Source: Coniferiporia sulphurascens (Eukaryota; Basidiomycota; Agaricomycetes; Hymenochaetales; Hymenochaetaceae). From it: a stretch of DNA of 64,000 nucleotides. The stretch is from assembly GCA_002794785.1 (NCBI GenBank), contig NBBA01000005.1, forward strand, positions 1,302,001-1,366,000. The letters are read 5' to 3'. The notes beneath the pieces are model-generated. The model searched no databases. It was given only the letters and a program-made list of their open reading frames with translations, and had not been told where the DNA came from. Position 1 is the first letter of the stretch. Each line of letters starts with the position of its first letter. Shown here one piece after another: positions 9,733 through 23,244 of the stretch. The translations under genes were made by a program, and so were the position numbers.

Positions 9733-10966
9733 TCATAGTCCAGTCATACCGCTCAACTTTTCAGCCTGCACCAGCGCCCGGAGGACTTTTCTCATGGCAT
9801 CCGCCGTGCGACCGATAGCGTTAGGATCGAGAGTAGCAGGAACACCTGACAAAGACGTCAGCCTTTCCGATAGGGAGCGCAAACCGAGTTCAAGCGATGT
9901 TGTAGCAGCTCCAAGGGCCTACGAGATAAGTGCTAAGCAGGCATTATCTCTTTTTCAATGACCCACTCACACTGGAATGTACAATCGGCATTGATAGCTG
10001 CAGGAAATAACGACCTGTTAGTAACATATATAGGAGAGAAGGGCTCCTTACATTACTGGACCTGTCCTCGCGCGCGGGCTCGGAAGTAGTATCAGCTAAA
10101 ACTTCGACGCCGAACTGCATAGAAAGTACCATATGAGAAGCCTGGGTAATCGGAACAGTAAACGCATTTACAGGGATAGAATCGGTGGCCCTTCCTTTTC
10201 CCTTTTCTTGGGAGGAGGTCTGATAATGCAGTCGTGAATCTCCACCTGACGAGTCAGCTGTACCATTGGAGGAACTGACGGCTCCAGAGTGGAAATCTTG
10301 TTCAGCGGCCAACCCAGCAGCGTCCTTTTCGTTGATGTAAACTGTATTGCAAGCTACGCATTCCTTTTCGGAGAAGAGCAGTCAGTTTGATAGTTCTTCT
10401 ATATGGTTGACCTATATGTGTCAACCAGTTTCGAACACTACTTGCCTTCCTAGGATCTTTCCCGCCTCTAAGCGGGGGGCTTACCAGCGGAATGCCATAA
10501 CAACCTTGACCTGGGCATTCATCCGCGAGCATAGTCCAGCCTAGGAGTAAGCGCTTTTATTCAGCAAATAGTCAACTGTATAACCTGCCTTTCTAAACAC
10601 ACCTTTCAAGAGTCGCTTCCCAATTTCGGAGGAAGCCGCGTCAGACTGTTGGCGTCGACGGATGCTTTCAGCGGTATCCGCAGGAAGTATGAACGGCTGT
10701 GGGCTTGGCACACGCGAAATATCCGTCGGAGGGGTAGATGATCCGGATACATGGGTGATCGAGCTGTGCGTGACACTTGGAGAGGATTGACGCGGTAGGG
10801 GGAGTTGAGGTTCCGCAGATGACACCCGTTGAACTATAGCCAACGTCAATAGATAGGCACTTCATCACTGCGGCATTGCTTGCTTTGAGATTCATTATCA
10901 CAGTTTGCACAAAAGACAGTGACTGGAACACGTCCCCTGGGCGAGCGCATGAGAGGTACAGAGCAT
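9733..10966 (-). CDS. ZNRD2/SSSCA1-type zinc-ribbon (autoantigen p27) protein
   Basis: The core is a Sjogren/scleroderma autoantigen-1 zinc ribbon: GKRLLK-GWTMLADECPGQGC ... PLRGGKDPRK-ECVACNTVY, with paired cysteines for one zinc. It is read across exons ending near 10602, then 10532-10446, then from 10363. The 10445-10364 intron has a GC donor with perfect extension (aag|gcaagt). The C-terminal part continues through small exons to a stop at 9735-9733 and contains an amphipathic helix-like end (TADAMRKVLRALVQAEKL). The 5' end is unresolved: ATGs at 10966 or 10950 can both be spliced in phase to the exon starting near 10844. Human ZNRD2 is linked to centromere antigens and chaperone complexes; the fungal role is unknown. 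Confidence 0.7.
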
Positions 10967-11177
10967 GATTGTTTTGGACAAATATCATCGGTCAAGACCT
11001 ATATATCATTTGAAGGTCAGATTTAAAGCAGGGAAAGAGGCGGTGCTTTCTCTCACCCAACCTTTAAGCATGTATTCCCCAATTTTGCTTGATACGTCGA
11101 CTGCGTTCATCTTATTTTGCTTCGAAGATGTGGTGATACTACAGAACGGGTCGAGCGCCATCCACTATTCTGTCCAG

Positions 11178-11183
11178 CACGTG
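11178..11183. promoter_or_regulatory. CACGTG box upstream of EDEM gene
   Basis: A CACGTG core lies 88 bp before the EDEM ATG, in the gap shared with the divergent ZNRD2-type gene. This is a motif match only. Confidence 0.3.
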
Positions 11184-11270
11184 ACCAGTACGATCCGCAT
11201 CACCGTGTCGCTTGCTATTACCGACTTCCACGTCGACGCGTCTGGGCGACTCTTCCCTCACCGTCCTCTT

Positions 11271-14200
11271 ATGCGCTGGCAACAGGCATGGCAAAAACCA
11301 GCGCTTGCCGTTGTTCTGGTATGCCTCGAGACAAGTAGCTGGTCTACAGGGCCAGTTGCGTACGCGGAAGCAAAGTCCTCAGGTTGGTCTTCCCAACGAA
11401 TGCTTGCTGCTAGGGAGAAGACGAGAGATCTGTGGAACCATGGGTTTAACAGTTACATGAATAATGGTATGCTGCACGCTATTGAGTGAGGTTACCTGTT
11501 CCAACACCTATGATTTAATTGGAAAAAAAAAACAGCTTTCCCCTTGGACGAGGTGACACGATAAACCCGGCTTGCTCGTAATGCGCGCTCACCCTTTTCA
11601 ACAAGCTTCTGCCCTTGTCATGTACTGGAAGGGGACCAGACTGGGAGAACCCGTATGGAATCTGCTACTACTGCACTTTAGGATTAATCTAAATGCTCAA
11701 GCAGTCACAACTTTGGACACAACGATGTGGCTGGCAATTTCTCACTCACATTAGTCGATGTTCTAGACACGTTTGTTGTGCTCGGAGATACCGACGGGTT
11801 TGAGAAGGCTGTAAAGAACGTCATAGAATGGGTCTCCTTCGACGTGAACACAAAGCCACAGGTGTTCGAAACAACCATACGCGTGCTGGGGGGCTTACTC
11901 TCTGCCCATATATTTGCTTCGGACGCAAGCTCTCAATTCTATTTAGAATGGTATGAAGGCGAACTTCTGACGATGGCACACGACTTAGGGCGGAGAATGC
12001 TGCCAGCCTTTGCGACGCCCACTGGTATACCGTATGCTCGGGTGAACTATTTTGTTAGATTTCGAAAGTCAGGGAATAACTTAACAGTCACCAGTTAAAT
12101 CTTAGACACGGTGTCCCCTACGGGGAGTCTCATGATACTTGTACTGCGGGAGCGGGCTCTCTCATTCTTGAATTTGGGACACTCAGTCGACTCACTGGAG
12201 ATGACCGCTTCGAGAAGGCCGCCTACAAGGCTTTTTTCGCTTTATGGAACAGGAAATCGGATATTGGACTTGTCGGGAATACGATAAACATCTGGACCGG
12301 GGTAAAGTTGTCGAATTATCCTTGCCTTTTACGGTGCCATCTGATGACCCGTTTAACGCAGAAATGGCTTGCCCCAGAGGTAACTGGCATTGGGGCCGGG
12401 GTCGATTCTTTCTTTGAGTATGCCTTTAAATGGTTCGTTCTGAGCGGTGCGTCCTACAGATGTCGCTAATATCCGCTCGCTTATGCGCCTATATTAGGCG
12501 AGGTAGAGTTCTTGGATGTGTGGCATGAAGCCTATGCAGCTATCATGCGATACTCAAGAGGAGCGGACGGGTTTTGGGTTAGGCTTGACTTTAACCTTTC
12601 TTTTAGCTCGCGTGTTTCTGACCCTTATCAGTTTAGGGCAGTCGATATGCACTCTGGGAACGCCATGTATAATACTGTCGATTCCCTGTCTGCCTTCTGG
12701 CCGGGACTACAAGTACTTGCAGGAGATGTTGAGAATGCGGTAAAATCCCATTTAATATGTAAGTCATTCCGATTATTCGCAAATGAGCTCGATGATCATA
12801 ATTGGGAAGAAAGACTGGAACCTTTGGAAGCGGCACTCAGGTCTTCCCGAAGTATGGGATACTAATTATATGCAAGCGGTAGCAACGCAGTATCCATTAA
12901 GGCCGGGCAAGTCTTTTTTTTTTAAACGCCCCGCTGTAACTAATGCCTTTACAGAATTTGTGGAATCTACATATTATTTGTACAGAGTGCGAGAAAACTC
13001 TTTCCCGGATCGCTAGATATTTGTCGGAATACTCATATTTTGGATACAGGCGACCAAAGATTCGTTTTACCTGGATGTCGGCGAGCGTGTATTACACGAT
13101 CTAATATTACGATCGAAAGTTGCATGTGGTCTAACGGGCATATCCGACTTAAGGATAAATAAACAGGACGACAGAATGGAATCATTTGTGCTTTCGGAAA
13201 CACTGAAAGTAAGTTATATAGTTCCACTTATATCCTAAGATCTAAATTTAAGGACTTACCTGCACCAGTACCTATATTTACTTTTCGACGAATCAAATCC
13301 ATTACACAGGGATGACTCGAACTTTGTGTTTACTACCGAGGGCCATATTTTAACACTAGAATCCAAGTATCTGAAGCCTCTTTCTCCCGCACGAAGAAGA
13401 TCTCGACGCGTCGAGAATCTACAATGCCCAGCGTATCGGTCCGTACGTGTAGGTGTTGATGAGTCTGACGACGAAGATGCGGGATTGGCGACCGGTATAC
13501 TCTACCGACCTGACGTTGACTACGCTAGAGCTTTAGTTGGTGCTGCATCGCTTGACACCGAAGAAAGTTGGTGGTCCGTATATGGTCGTTGTGATATACC
13601 TTCGGCAAATCTTTACGTGCGTGCATTCCTTGACTTGGATTTTTATATCGCTTTTGGAGATTAAAACTTTGCGGGTAGTCGTACGATTTTATACTCTCCG
13701 CGGATGGCAAGCACGTTACAGAGGACTTTAATCCTGGCCCTCAAAAGCTCTACGAGGTCAATGATGGCTACGTGGTCCAAAATGTTAGTGGGATAAGGAC
13801 GCACATTGTCAGCCGATTAGACGGAAAGGGTTACGATGTTGTTAGGCGTGAGCGCTTTCCTTAAACGATGGCACACTTGAAATACCTAAGTATTCTTCGC
13901 GATAGTGGCCCAATATCCTGTTCGGCGGGGCCAAACAGTATATCTCAGCGATCCTGCATTGCAGCTTGCATCTGGCAAAAGCGACAGCTCAACGGAAAAA
14001 TATGACGATTGGTTTCCTGCGTACCGTGCTCGGGACGTCAACTTGCGCTTCTATACCCATGTCGATCCTGCGTTGCAGGTCCAGTACATCGTGGAATTTA
14101 CTGATTTTGTGACGGTCGCGTTTCCGGCTTCTTTCGGTGCCGACCCACTCGTTTTCGGGGCCAGCAGGAGCATGGGTTCTCGGCTCATTCAAGTGACGGG

Positions 14201-14681
14201 AAATCGTCTGGGCTGCTCGCCGTACCGTGCGGACGCCGATACGCCGGCATTGGCGGACACACTTGTGCTCGTGCATCGCGGTACTTGCACATTCCTTGAG
14301 AAGCTCGTGCATGCGAGGCGTGCAGGCGCTGCAGGAGTTGTGGTCGTGAGCGACAGCGACAATCCACTCAACCCGTCTGCCGAAAAGGAGGAATTAGAAG
14401 AATTTGGCGTGGACGCTCTGGAGAATGCCGTGATTGTCGTCGTGACACGCTCGGGAGGAGATGAAGTAGAGAAGTTGATGAGTGCGGCGGATATACACGG
14501 TTCTGTGGACATCATGGTCTCCATCGAGCCAGAAGGACAGCCTGGAAAGACTGAGGCGCAGTCTCCCGACGGAATTGCCCAAAAAGAAAGCGGAAAACGC
14601 AGAAGTGACTTAAAGGACAGACAGGGCAAAATTCTATATCTTAATGGCCATCCTCTACTGAATACAAGACTACTTATTTAA
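11271..14681 (+). CDS. MNL1: EDEM/Mnl1-type GH47 alpha-mannosidase-like protein with PA domain
   Basis: Fourteen exons encode 890 residues: 11271-11466, 11536-11552, 11606-11652, 11705-12041, 12095-12301, 12362-12446, 12498-12577, 12632-12758, 12814-12906, 12955-12986, 13050-13208, 13269-13616, 13679-13847 and 13906-14681. A signal peptide is followed by the GH47 barrel: KTRDLWNHGFNSYMNN, NDVAGNFSLTLVDVLDT, VFETTIRVLGGLLSAH, HDTCTAGAGS, and YPLRPEFVESTYYLYR. The C-terminal exon holds a protease-associated domain (DTLVLVHRGTCTFLEKL, AGAAGVVVVSD), as in EDEM3. The protein trims mannose on misfolded glycoproteins in the ER and commits them to ERAD (known for Htm1/Mnl1/EDEM). There is no HDEL tail. 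Intron 12907-12954 uses a GC donor (cgg|gcaagt). Confidence 0.92.
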
Positions 14682-14863
14682 AGTCTAAATATTATTCATA
14701 CTGTTTACGACAGATACCTTCCGCTCGTGTATCGGGAACTAGCGTTTTCAGTGATGTTAACGGCCTTCAACACTGCGCATCCTCCAAGCGGAGAAATTCG
14801 CAGATTAGTGCGATCCCTCAAGATGCGTTTGAAGTCCAACGAGATCGCCAAACGCTTGTCTGT

Positions 14864-15595
14864 CTAATCATCGGCCTGAATAATGGAATATGCCGGTGCA
14901 TCGAGTCTTTCATGGCCCTTAAGGAAGGGGAGGCCAATAACGAAGATGTAACCGACCGTCTTGCCACCCTGTTTCGCGACGAGTTCGCCTGCCGCCTTGG
15001 CAGAACCGCCTGGTCAAAATGTTAGTCCATATCATGTATCCGAAGCCATTGCAGTGTACCCGTTGCTATAAGGTCGTCTACGACCAATACGGTTTGACCC
15101 GGCTGTATGCTGTCTGCTTGCATTTCAAACACATCCTGACGAAGCAAAAAAGAAAAACATAGACATTTAGTACCAGGGAATGCGGTTACCAATCCGTAAC
15201 GCACTTCCCCATACTCTTTGGCGTATACGGCTTGCACGCATTCACCAGGGAGTTTACCGCGCTTGCGAACGGGGACGAAAGCGGCACCGAGACGGAGGGC
15301 TAGCGGTGGACCGATGAGGAAGCCTCGCGCATCGAGACCGACGATAGCATCGATCTTCCTGCTCTGTGCATCGCCGGGGATGCGTGGGATGACAGTCGTC
15401 GTGATGTGGTTAAGGAAGTGAGTAAGGAGAGTCTCGAAGGCGAGCGGGGAGCGGAGGATGGGGAGGAAATCCAGGAAAACGATTCCCTGCAGTGACGGTC
15501 AGGTTTGAGTTATTAGGTCCATATATGCAACCCACCTTCTTCGGAAAGTCAGGATGCACACCGAGATGACTCTTGAGGAATTCGACGTCGGCCAT
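14864..15595 (-). CDS. APT1: adenine phosphoribosyltransferase
   Basis: Exons 15595-15536, 15486-15205, 15135-15060 and 15009-14864 encode 187 residues, the normal length. The enzyme makes AMP from adenine and PRPP (purine salvage, cytosol). The PRPP-binding loop is clear ([20 protein letters not shown]), as are the substrate-side motifs [16 protein letters not shown] and RKRGKLPG and the flexible-loop region [14 protein letters not shown]. It converges tail-to-tail with the EDEM gene, whose stop is about 180 bp away. Confidence 0.95.
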
Positions 15596-15898
15596 AGCGA
15601 TTAACTAATGGTAAGTATCGCTCTTGATAAAAGTTTGCGGTACAGTACAAAAAGGATCAGCTTAACATCACCCGTCCGGATTCTGCGGCTTTAGCCGTCA
15701 AAATAAGTCTCCAGCTAAAGACCTGCTTCCGAAATTACATATACACAGGTATCCCACCACGCTTTGTGCGCCGAGTGTGCATGGTCAGAAAAAGAGGAGA
15801 GACATAGCGCTCATGTATTCATGATTAGTCCCACGGCATATGTAGAAAAGTGCATGTAGACGCAAACAGGATAACATCAATACAAGTAACGCGAGCGT
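15596..15898. other. intergenic between APT1 and eS1
   Basis: Upstream region of APT1 and 3' flank of the eS1 gene, both on the minus strand. No other gene can be supported. Confidence 0.4.
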
Positions 15899-16893
15899 TT
15901 ATACAGACTCCAGAATCTCCGGCTCCTTGAAGTCCTTCACCACCCTCGTCCCAGTCTCCTAATCAGGGGGGAAAGAGTAGTGTATCAGTATGGCGTCAAG
16001 CTGAAACAAGAAAAGCAAACACACGTCAGTTGACTCGCCGTGAAGTTCCATCAACTTCGACACATCGAATTTTGGTGCTTTAATGATCTTCGCCTTGCGG
16101 ACGTAGACATTCTGGAGGGGGTAAATTGAGCGCGTCGCCTTCTCAATCTCACGACCAATCGCTTCAGGGATGAACTTCTGCACAAGCTCCTTGAGATCGC
16201 ATGATGCCGCCTCGCGGGTCATGATCTCAAACATCTTCTTGCGGATCTCGCGGATCTGCGAAGACTGCGCGTACGTCGTCTTTTTCACCTGCGACGGTCT
16301 CCGCTTGGTGAAAGCAATGGCAAATAAGCGGAGGATGTATCCGTCAGTCGTCTTGACGTCAACATGTGCCTCAATGAGCGACTGCCACTTGCGCACGAGA
16401 GAGCGGAGTTTATCGGAAGTGAAATCCATGCCGTGGAAATTGGTGAGACAGTTCTTGCCCTGCACCTCATCGATGCGGAGCTTGATCTTGCGGAAAGCCT
16501 GCTCCTCATCCTTGTTGAGGTCGGCGAGAGAAACCTCGATGATACGGCCCTTTAACGAGTCGTTTGCGTTTTCTGGATTTCACCGTCAGGAGGAACAGGA
16601 TAAAGTAAGCGGTGCTACTAACTGAGACCCTGCGAACGGTTAGCGAGTGTCTTGCCAACATTCCGCACGTCGAATATTGAAGGCGCCTTGATATCATACC
16701 AGTCTGAATTCGAAAGTCAGCATACAGAACTAGTACAACCCCCAGCGAATGTAACTCACCCTTGCGCGAGAACGGGTCGACGACCTTCTTCTTAATACCC
16801 TTCTTGCCTTTCGAAAGACGCTTGTTCTGCGCAACAGTTAACACAGCCTGTCGACTTGAACATAACAAGGGAGCGTACCTTGCCGACGGCCAT
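15899..16893 (-). CDS. RPS1: small-subunit ribosomal protein eS1 (S3Ae)
   Basis: Exons 16893-16879, 16826-16760, 16703-16623, 16572-16025 and 15958-15899 give 256 residues, the usual length. Family hallmarks: [55 protein letters not shown], and [21 protein letters not shown] 15-nt first coding exon (five codons) with an early intron is typical of fungal ribosomal protein genes. Donor choice at 16622 (a|gttagt) restores the conserved GLKNAND; the nearer gtctca donor would break it. The gene is transcribed divergently from ATG10, with a CACGTGAT palindrome between them. Confidence 0.97.
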
Positions 16894-17030
16894 GTTGTTT
16901 TAGTGCAGTGGAAGGTGGACCGCAGAGAGCGTTGGTCTTGCTGACTTGACGATGAACGGACAGACACACTCGAATCGCTAAACTCCGAAATCAAGGTTTG
17001 GGATTACATAACATAAACTGTATAGCACAA

Positions 17031-17040
17031 ATCACGTGAT
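17031..17040. promoter_or_regulatory. palindromic ATCACGTGAT element
   Basis: This perfect 10-bp palindrome with a CACGTG core lies midway in the divergent eS1-ATG10 promoter, about 140 bp from each ATG. It fits a bHLH (Cbf1/USF-like) site; function is inferred only from the motif and its position. Confidence 0.5.
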
Positions 17041-17170
17041 CCTGTTAGAGAAATGCTTGATCCTCTCTGAGTCTCAGTTTGTGTGCAAGGGCTAATCTAC
17101 TTTATCCCCAATTTTTCGGGCTTCCGACAAACGCTGGTCTCAATGCCGACTGATCTCCGTAGTTGTGCTA

Positions 17171-17917
17171 ATGGCTATCACTCGTGATGATTTTGAGCGT
17201 TCCTGCAAGGATTTTGTCGAAAAACACAGAGACTCCGACAACAATGTGCTCGGCGGATGGTCGTGGAACGAACATTCTGTGTGTGTTTCTGATCAAATGG
17301 ACTTGCATTCGGTGCATTGAGTACAACTAGAATTATCCCCATCTTGGATATCTCTCTCGCAAAATTACTGTCTACTCAGCTCAGGACGAGTCTGAAGGCG
17401 GGTCCGACACGGAACTCGGGGATGTTTTCGAGGAAGACGATCCTGCTACGGCCGTGACAACAAGAGAACAAAGCGATATCCTAGAAGCCTGGCAGTATAT
17501 CGTGTACTCGGCCTCGTTCCAAGTTCCGGCGTTCTATTTTTCCGTGAACACGAGAAGTGCGCTACAAACAACCGTCGATTATCCTATTGTAGTCCTGATT
17601 TGCATGCAGGCGGCATTCGTCTTGGCTTGGATGACATATTAGGGTGTTCGCTATTCCAACGTAATGTGCTCGCAGACGTAAAGAAGACGAGCTTTGCACT
17701 GCAGGCATCCGGGCATAACTTCCCGCTGTTGTCTCAGGGGGAGCATCCCACGCTTTGCACGCCCTGCTGGTTTCTGCATCCGTGTGAGACGAGCGTTGCA
17801 CTAGGCGAACTGATGGAGGCGGATGAACAAATGGTGAAGCCAAGTGCACGGATGTTAGAGTTGTGGCTGCTGCTGGTCGGAAATGTAGTGGATGTGAGGA
17901 GAAGTGCCGCGGCGTAA
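17171..17917 (+). CDS. ATG10: Atg10-type E2-like autophagy conjugating enzyme
   Basis: Exons 17171-17278, 17331-17556 and 17610-17917 encode 213 residues. Atg10 accepts Atg12 from Atg7 and passes it to Atg5 (known). The diagnostic block is near the C-terminus: GEHPTLCTPCWFLHPCETSV, with the HPC catalytic cysteine. Upstream come the fold segments HLGYLSRKITVYS and YIVYSASFQVPAFYF, and NTRSGIRLGLDDIL is restored by the last intron. The start is MAITRDDFERSCKDF, typical for the family. An acidic insert (GGSDTELGDVFEEDD) sits between the first strands. Confidence 0.9.
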
Positions 17918-18061
17918 AGAGAAGGCGTCGGGCCATGGTTAATACCTACAAAGTGAAACACTATCACATGTCCGAGAGCATTGGCTATTATATAAAACTG
18001 TACGCATTAGTTTACGACGTCTTAACTTTGTTCACCATCATCATTTGAGCTGAACCAGTAG

Positions 18062-19713
<1,652 letters not shown>

Positions 19714-20426
19714 TGTTATCAGAGAGGGCTATTCACAGGGGAGAGCGGGTCGTCAATCAATTTGCATAGTTCTGTACCACAATTACGTTCACTTTGCCTT
19801 ATACACAGCAACTTACTTTTATCTTACCTTATCGCGCATAGACGCACCATTGCGTGTTGATCGGGGGCACTACACATATAAGGAACAGCTTTTATATTAC
19901 TTGAATGATGCGTATGCAGAAGACTGGAGGGAAGACTGCAGTAACGCATTCAGGAATCGTTGTCTCACCGTTTTGAGGCACGGGTGCAATCCTTTCTGGC
20001 CGAAGCGTGCCGAAGTGTTGGACTAATCGTGATTAGTGGCTTGCTCCCCGGACATGCCTAGAAGCGAGTGAATAAAAATGATCGGAAAAGGTAGACAAGG
20101 CTTAAACTGTAAGAGATTGGTCGCTTCATTTATATTCCCCCTTACTCAAGTGTTCGGCGGGGATGTTTCCATCGTCGGGTCGCGAACTCGATAGGCTCCT
20201 TACAATCAGTTCATATACAAACATCACTTGGCGTTTCCCGTCCGGGACTTCAAACCTTGTCGTTCCAGCGCCCCTGCTTCTTCTTCATGTACACGAACAC
20301 CTTATCGTTTAAATATAGCTCGAATTCCCACCGGGGCGAAGATACTCGGCATGGAGCCCTTGTATATCTTCCAGCCATCGGATATCTAGTAGGTGTTCTG
20401 CGACTCGGACGCTCAAGATTGACAGT
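19714..20426. other. intergenic, 713 bp
   Basis: The gap lies between ERG10 and the MFS transporter. Short frames occur but none shows codon structure or a recognisable motif. It probably holds the ERG10 3' UTR and the transporter promoter. Confidence 0.45.
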
Positions 20427-22847
20427 ATGGCGACGCCTGAGTCCCTACCTCACTTGGAAGAAGTCCGCCTTGAGTCCATATTCTCGTCGGAGAAGAAGGA
20501 CTCTGCAGTCGATGAGAAGCATCCCGAAGTAATCTCCGTTGAGTCGATAGACTCTAAGGATGTCGACGAGGCTCTCGAGCTTGTGGGAATGCGGCGCGGT
20601 GAGCACTTCAGCGAAGAATACAACAATAAATTGCGGAGAAAACTGGTACTCGCATTCCGGTCTCTTTGGTCGATATCATTTAATAACGTCTCCTCAGGAT
20701 TGGACAATTCCCCCGCTTTGTGCAGCAGTTTATTTCACTCAGTTCTTGTAAGACAAACGATCTCTTATGATTCTTGTGGATAGATCAAATAACATGTCAC
20801 TTTCTAATTTTAAAGGGACAAGACGTCCTTGAATTATGCTAGCATTATGGGCTTTCCGATTACAGGACAAGTTAGTGAGCCTTACGTGTGTCTATCCGTA
20901 CAGCAATTTACATTCGATCACACTCTCAAGGATTATAATCTCGTCGCATTGGCGTTTTATGTTGGTAAGTTTCTCGGACGTTAATTTGTATGCTCGTATT
21001 AATGTTATGATCATTTTATAAGGCTTCTTCGTGTGGGAGTTCCCGACGGTCTACATCTCTCAGAAACTGAAGCTCGGGAAGTACCTCGGTAAAAACTCAG
21101 TTCCATTCACGATCATGCTCTGTGCTGACTTGCACGAAGGAATTAATGTGGTGTTATGGGGTATCGTCCTTATGCTCCAAGCAGTACCGAATACATTCGG
21201 ACCAATTTTTTTCCTGCGCTTCCTCCTTGGTAATCCGTTCCGATTTATTTTTGTGTCAGGATCTATTGAAACTTTCTGACTACAGGCATGCTCGAAAGCT
21301 GCGTGGCTCCAATCCTTATTCTCATCATTTCCATGTTCTACAAGAAGAATGAGCAGGTGCGTCTTGATAATTCAATTCGCGGGTTAAAACTCACGTCTTC
21401 TCTGAGGAAGTCACGACGAATTTCATGGTTTTATGTTATGGTAAACCTTTTTGCCACTCATTATCTGCTAAAAATAAAACTGCATTAGAATGGACTGACC
21501 TCGATATTCGGAGGATTTGTCGCATATGTGACTACTAAAATTATTACTTCATATCGCATTGGCGTCGTATTGACCTCAGGATCTAGGGCATATCTTTCGA
21601 CCCAAACACGAACTTTGCCCCTTACAAAATACTGTTTCTCATGCTCGGGGGTCTCGCCATCGCGGTTGGAACGGCTGTCATAATCTGGATGCCAGATTCA
21701 CCTGTACACGCACGGATGTTGACTCGCGAGGAAAGAATAGCCGCAATCGAGCGCGTCCGCGACGATCAGGGCGGTACCGAGAATAGAAAGCTGAAAAAAG
21801 ACCAAGTGATCGAGGCGTTTACAGATATAAGAACATGGTTGATAGTGTTGTCAACTCTCGTTAGTGCGTAGGCATGTTATATGTACCTTAAAGAGCTTGC
21901 TAACATATCCCTTTAGCGAGCATACCAAATGGAGGGTTAAGTAATTGTGAGTCTATTCTGTTAATTTCCGTTCTTATAAGAAGACGTCCTGAAGTTAAGC
22001 TTGATCTCAGTCGGATCGATCATCCTAAAGGTAAAGTTCGATATTTAAAGACATCATTCTTCTGACATAAGTTTGACGCCCATGGTACGATAGAGCTTTG
22101 GTTACACGTACGCAACATATGTCGAGATATACCAGTCACAATTTTACGAAAGTATATATCCCTTTACAGGACCAAACAGGCGTTGATATTGGGTACGCCG
22201 GGTGGGTTAATCGGATCTTTTGCTACAATTACGCTTGGCTGGTATGCGGATAAAAAGGTTAGCGCGTGTCAATACTCCGACTGAAGATATGATAAATCCA
22301 AATTTACATCCAGAACGAGAGAATGGTACCGATTGTCATCTCGATCATTCCGACCCTTATCGGCACAGCCATGCTTGTTGGATTAAACGGGTCTGGACAG
22401 AAGGGGGCGCTCCTTTTCGGTAAGCTATGTGAAGGATTAAATATACCAACAGGGTTAACCATCCGAGTAGCCAGCTGGATAATCGGTTTTTATGGCTGTT
22501 CGCTCGCCCTTGTATACGCCTACAATGCGAGCAACACGAGTGGGCATACCAAAAAAATTACTGTGAATGCTATGACTCTCACAGCTTTCAGTCTGGGGAA
22601 CGTCATAGGCACAGAAACATTCCTACCGAAAGACGCTCCAAATTATCTCCCGGGAAAAATCTCGATACTGGTATTGCTAGCGTCACAGCTCTTCATTTGC
22701 TTCTTGCTCCGTTGGATCAACCTACGTTTGAACCGGAAAAAGCGGGAAAATATAGAAGAAATTAAACGAAGGAACAACTGGACGGACGAAGATATTCAGA
22801 AAGAGCGTGAAAGGCATGCTTTCTTGGACCTTACAGACAATCAGTAA
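20427..22847 (+). CDS. MFS transporter, anion:cation symporter (Dal5/allantoate permease) family
   Basis: Sixteen exons give 530 residues: 20427-20645, 20698-20747, 20816-20870, 20904-20964, 21023-21088, 21140-21229, 21286-21356, 21411-21440, 21489-21527, 21587-21863, 21917-21946, 22011-22030, 22094-22107, 22170-22257, 22314-22419 and 22471-22847. ACS-family motifs: DWTIPPLCAAVYFTQFLDKT, GFFVWEFPTVYISQKLKLGK, RFLLGMLESCVAPILI, WMPDSPVHARML, and the late-helix YAYNASNTSGHTKKITVNAM. Relatives carry allantoate, nicotinate or similar organic anions; the substrate cannot be told here. The 22420-22470 intron is 51 nt, stop-free and in frame. One exon is only 14 nt. Confidence 0.88.
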
Positions 22848-23244
22848 GGATTATTAGATTTCAATTTTTTTTTTGAAAAGTTCACTAAATCAATGCAGGA
22901 ACCCATACTTCGTCTATACGGCATGAACATTATATGTAGCTTCGGTAACGTTTTGATGAGGATAAGGATGATGTTTACGGGTCATGTTCTGTAACTACAA
23001 TTCCACAAGCGTTTGTAGGTCCATATGCATGTTAGCCATGGCATTTCTTAGTCCATATATGGAAAGCAGACCAATTGAAACGATCGACGTTGACGATCTG
23101 GTGAACGTTCTGTTCTGACCACGAACTTGCCACCGACGTCCACATTGCACTCTGGTGTTATTAACACTATCCACCCAAGGAAAACTCCCAATATCGCATC
23201 CGACTACGGGCCTTGAACTTGCTCGAACGGACTGCTCTATCGCC
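22848..23244. other. intergenic
   Basis: The transporter 3' flank has a run of about ten T near 22866; the rest is upstream of the next gene. Nothing else is supported. Confidence 0.4.

Noticed and set aside
10965..11270. In-frame upstream extension of the EDEM frame (about 100 codons)
   Set aside because: It lacks a conserved sequence and would bury the signal peptide; the ATG at 11271 starts a normal signal sequence.
12911..12923. T tract as a possible second retroposition scar
   Set aside because: It lies within a 48-nt intron of the EDEM gene, and no flanking direct repeat is present.
16170..16625. 151-codon plus-strand frame opposite the eS1 gene
   Set aside because: It is the antisense shadow of a highly biased ribosomal protein exon.
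22866..22876. T run after the transporter gene as a possible retroposon tail
   Set aside because: No direct repeat was found around it; a simple 3' flank is enough.
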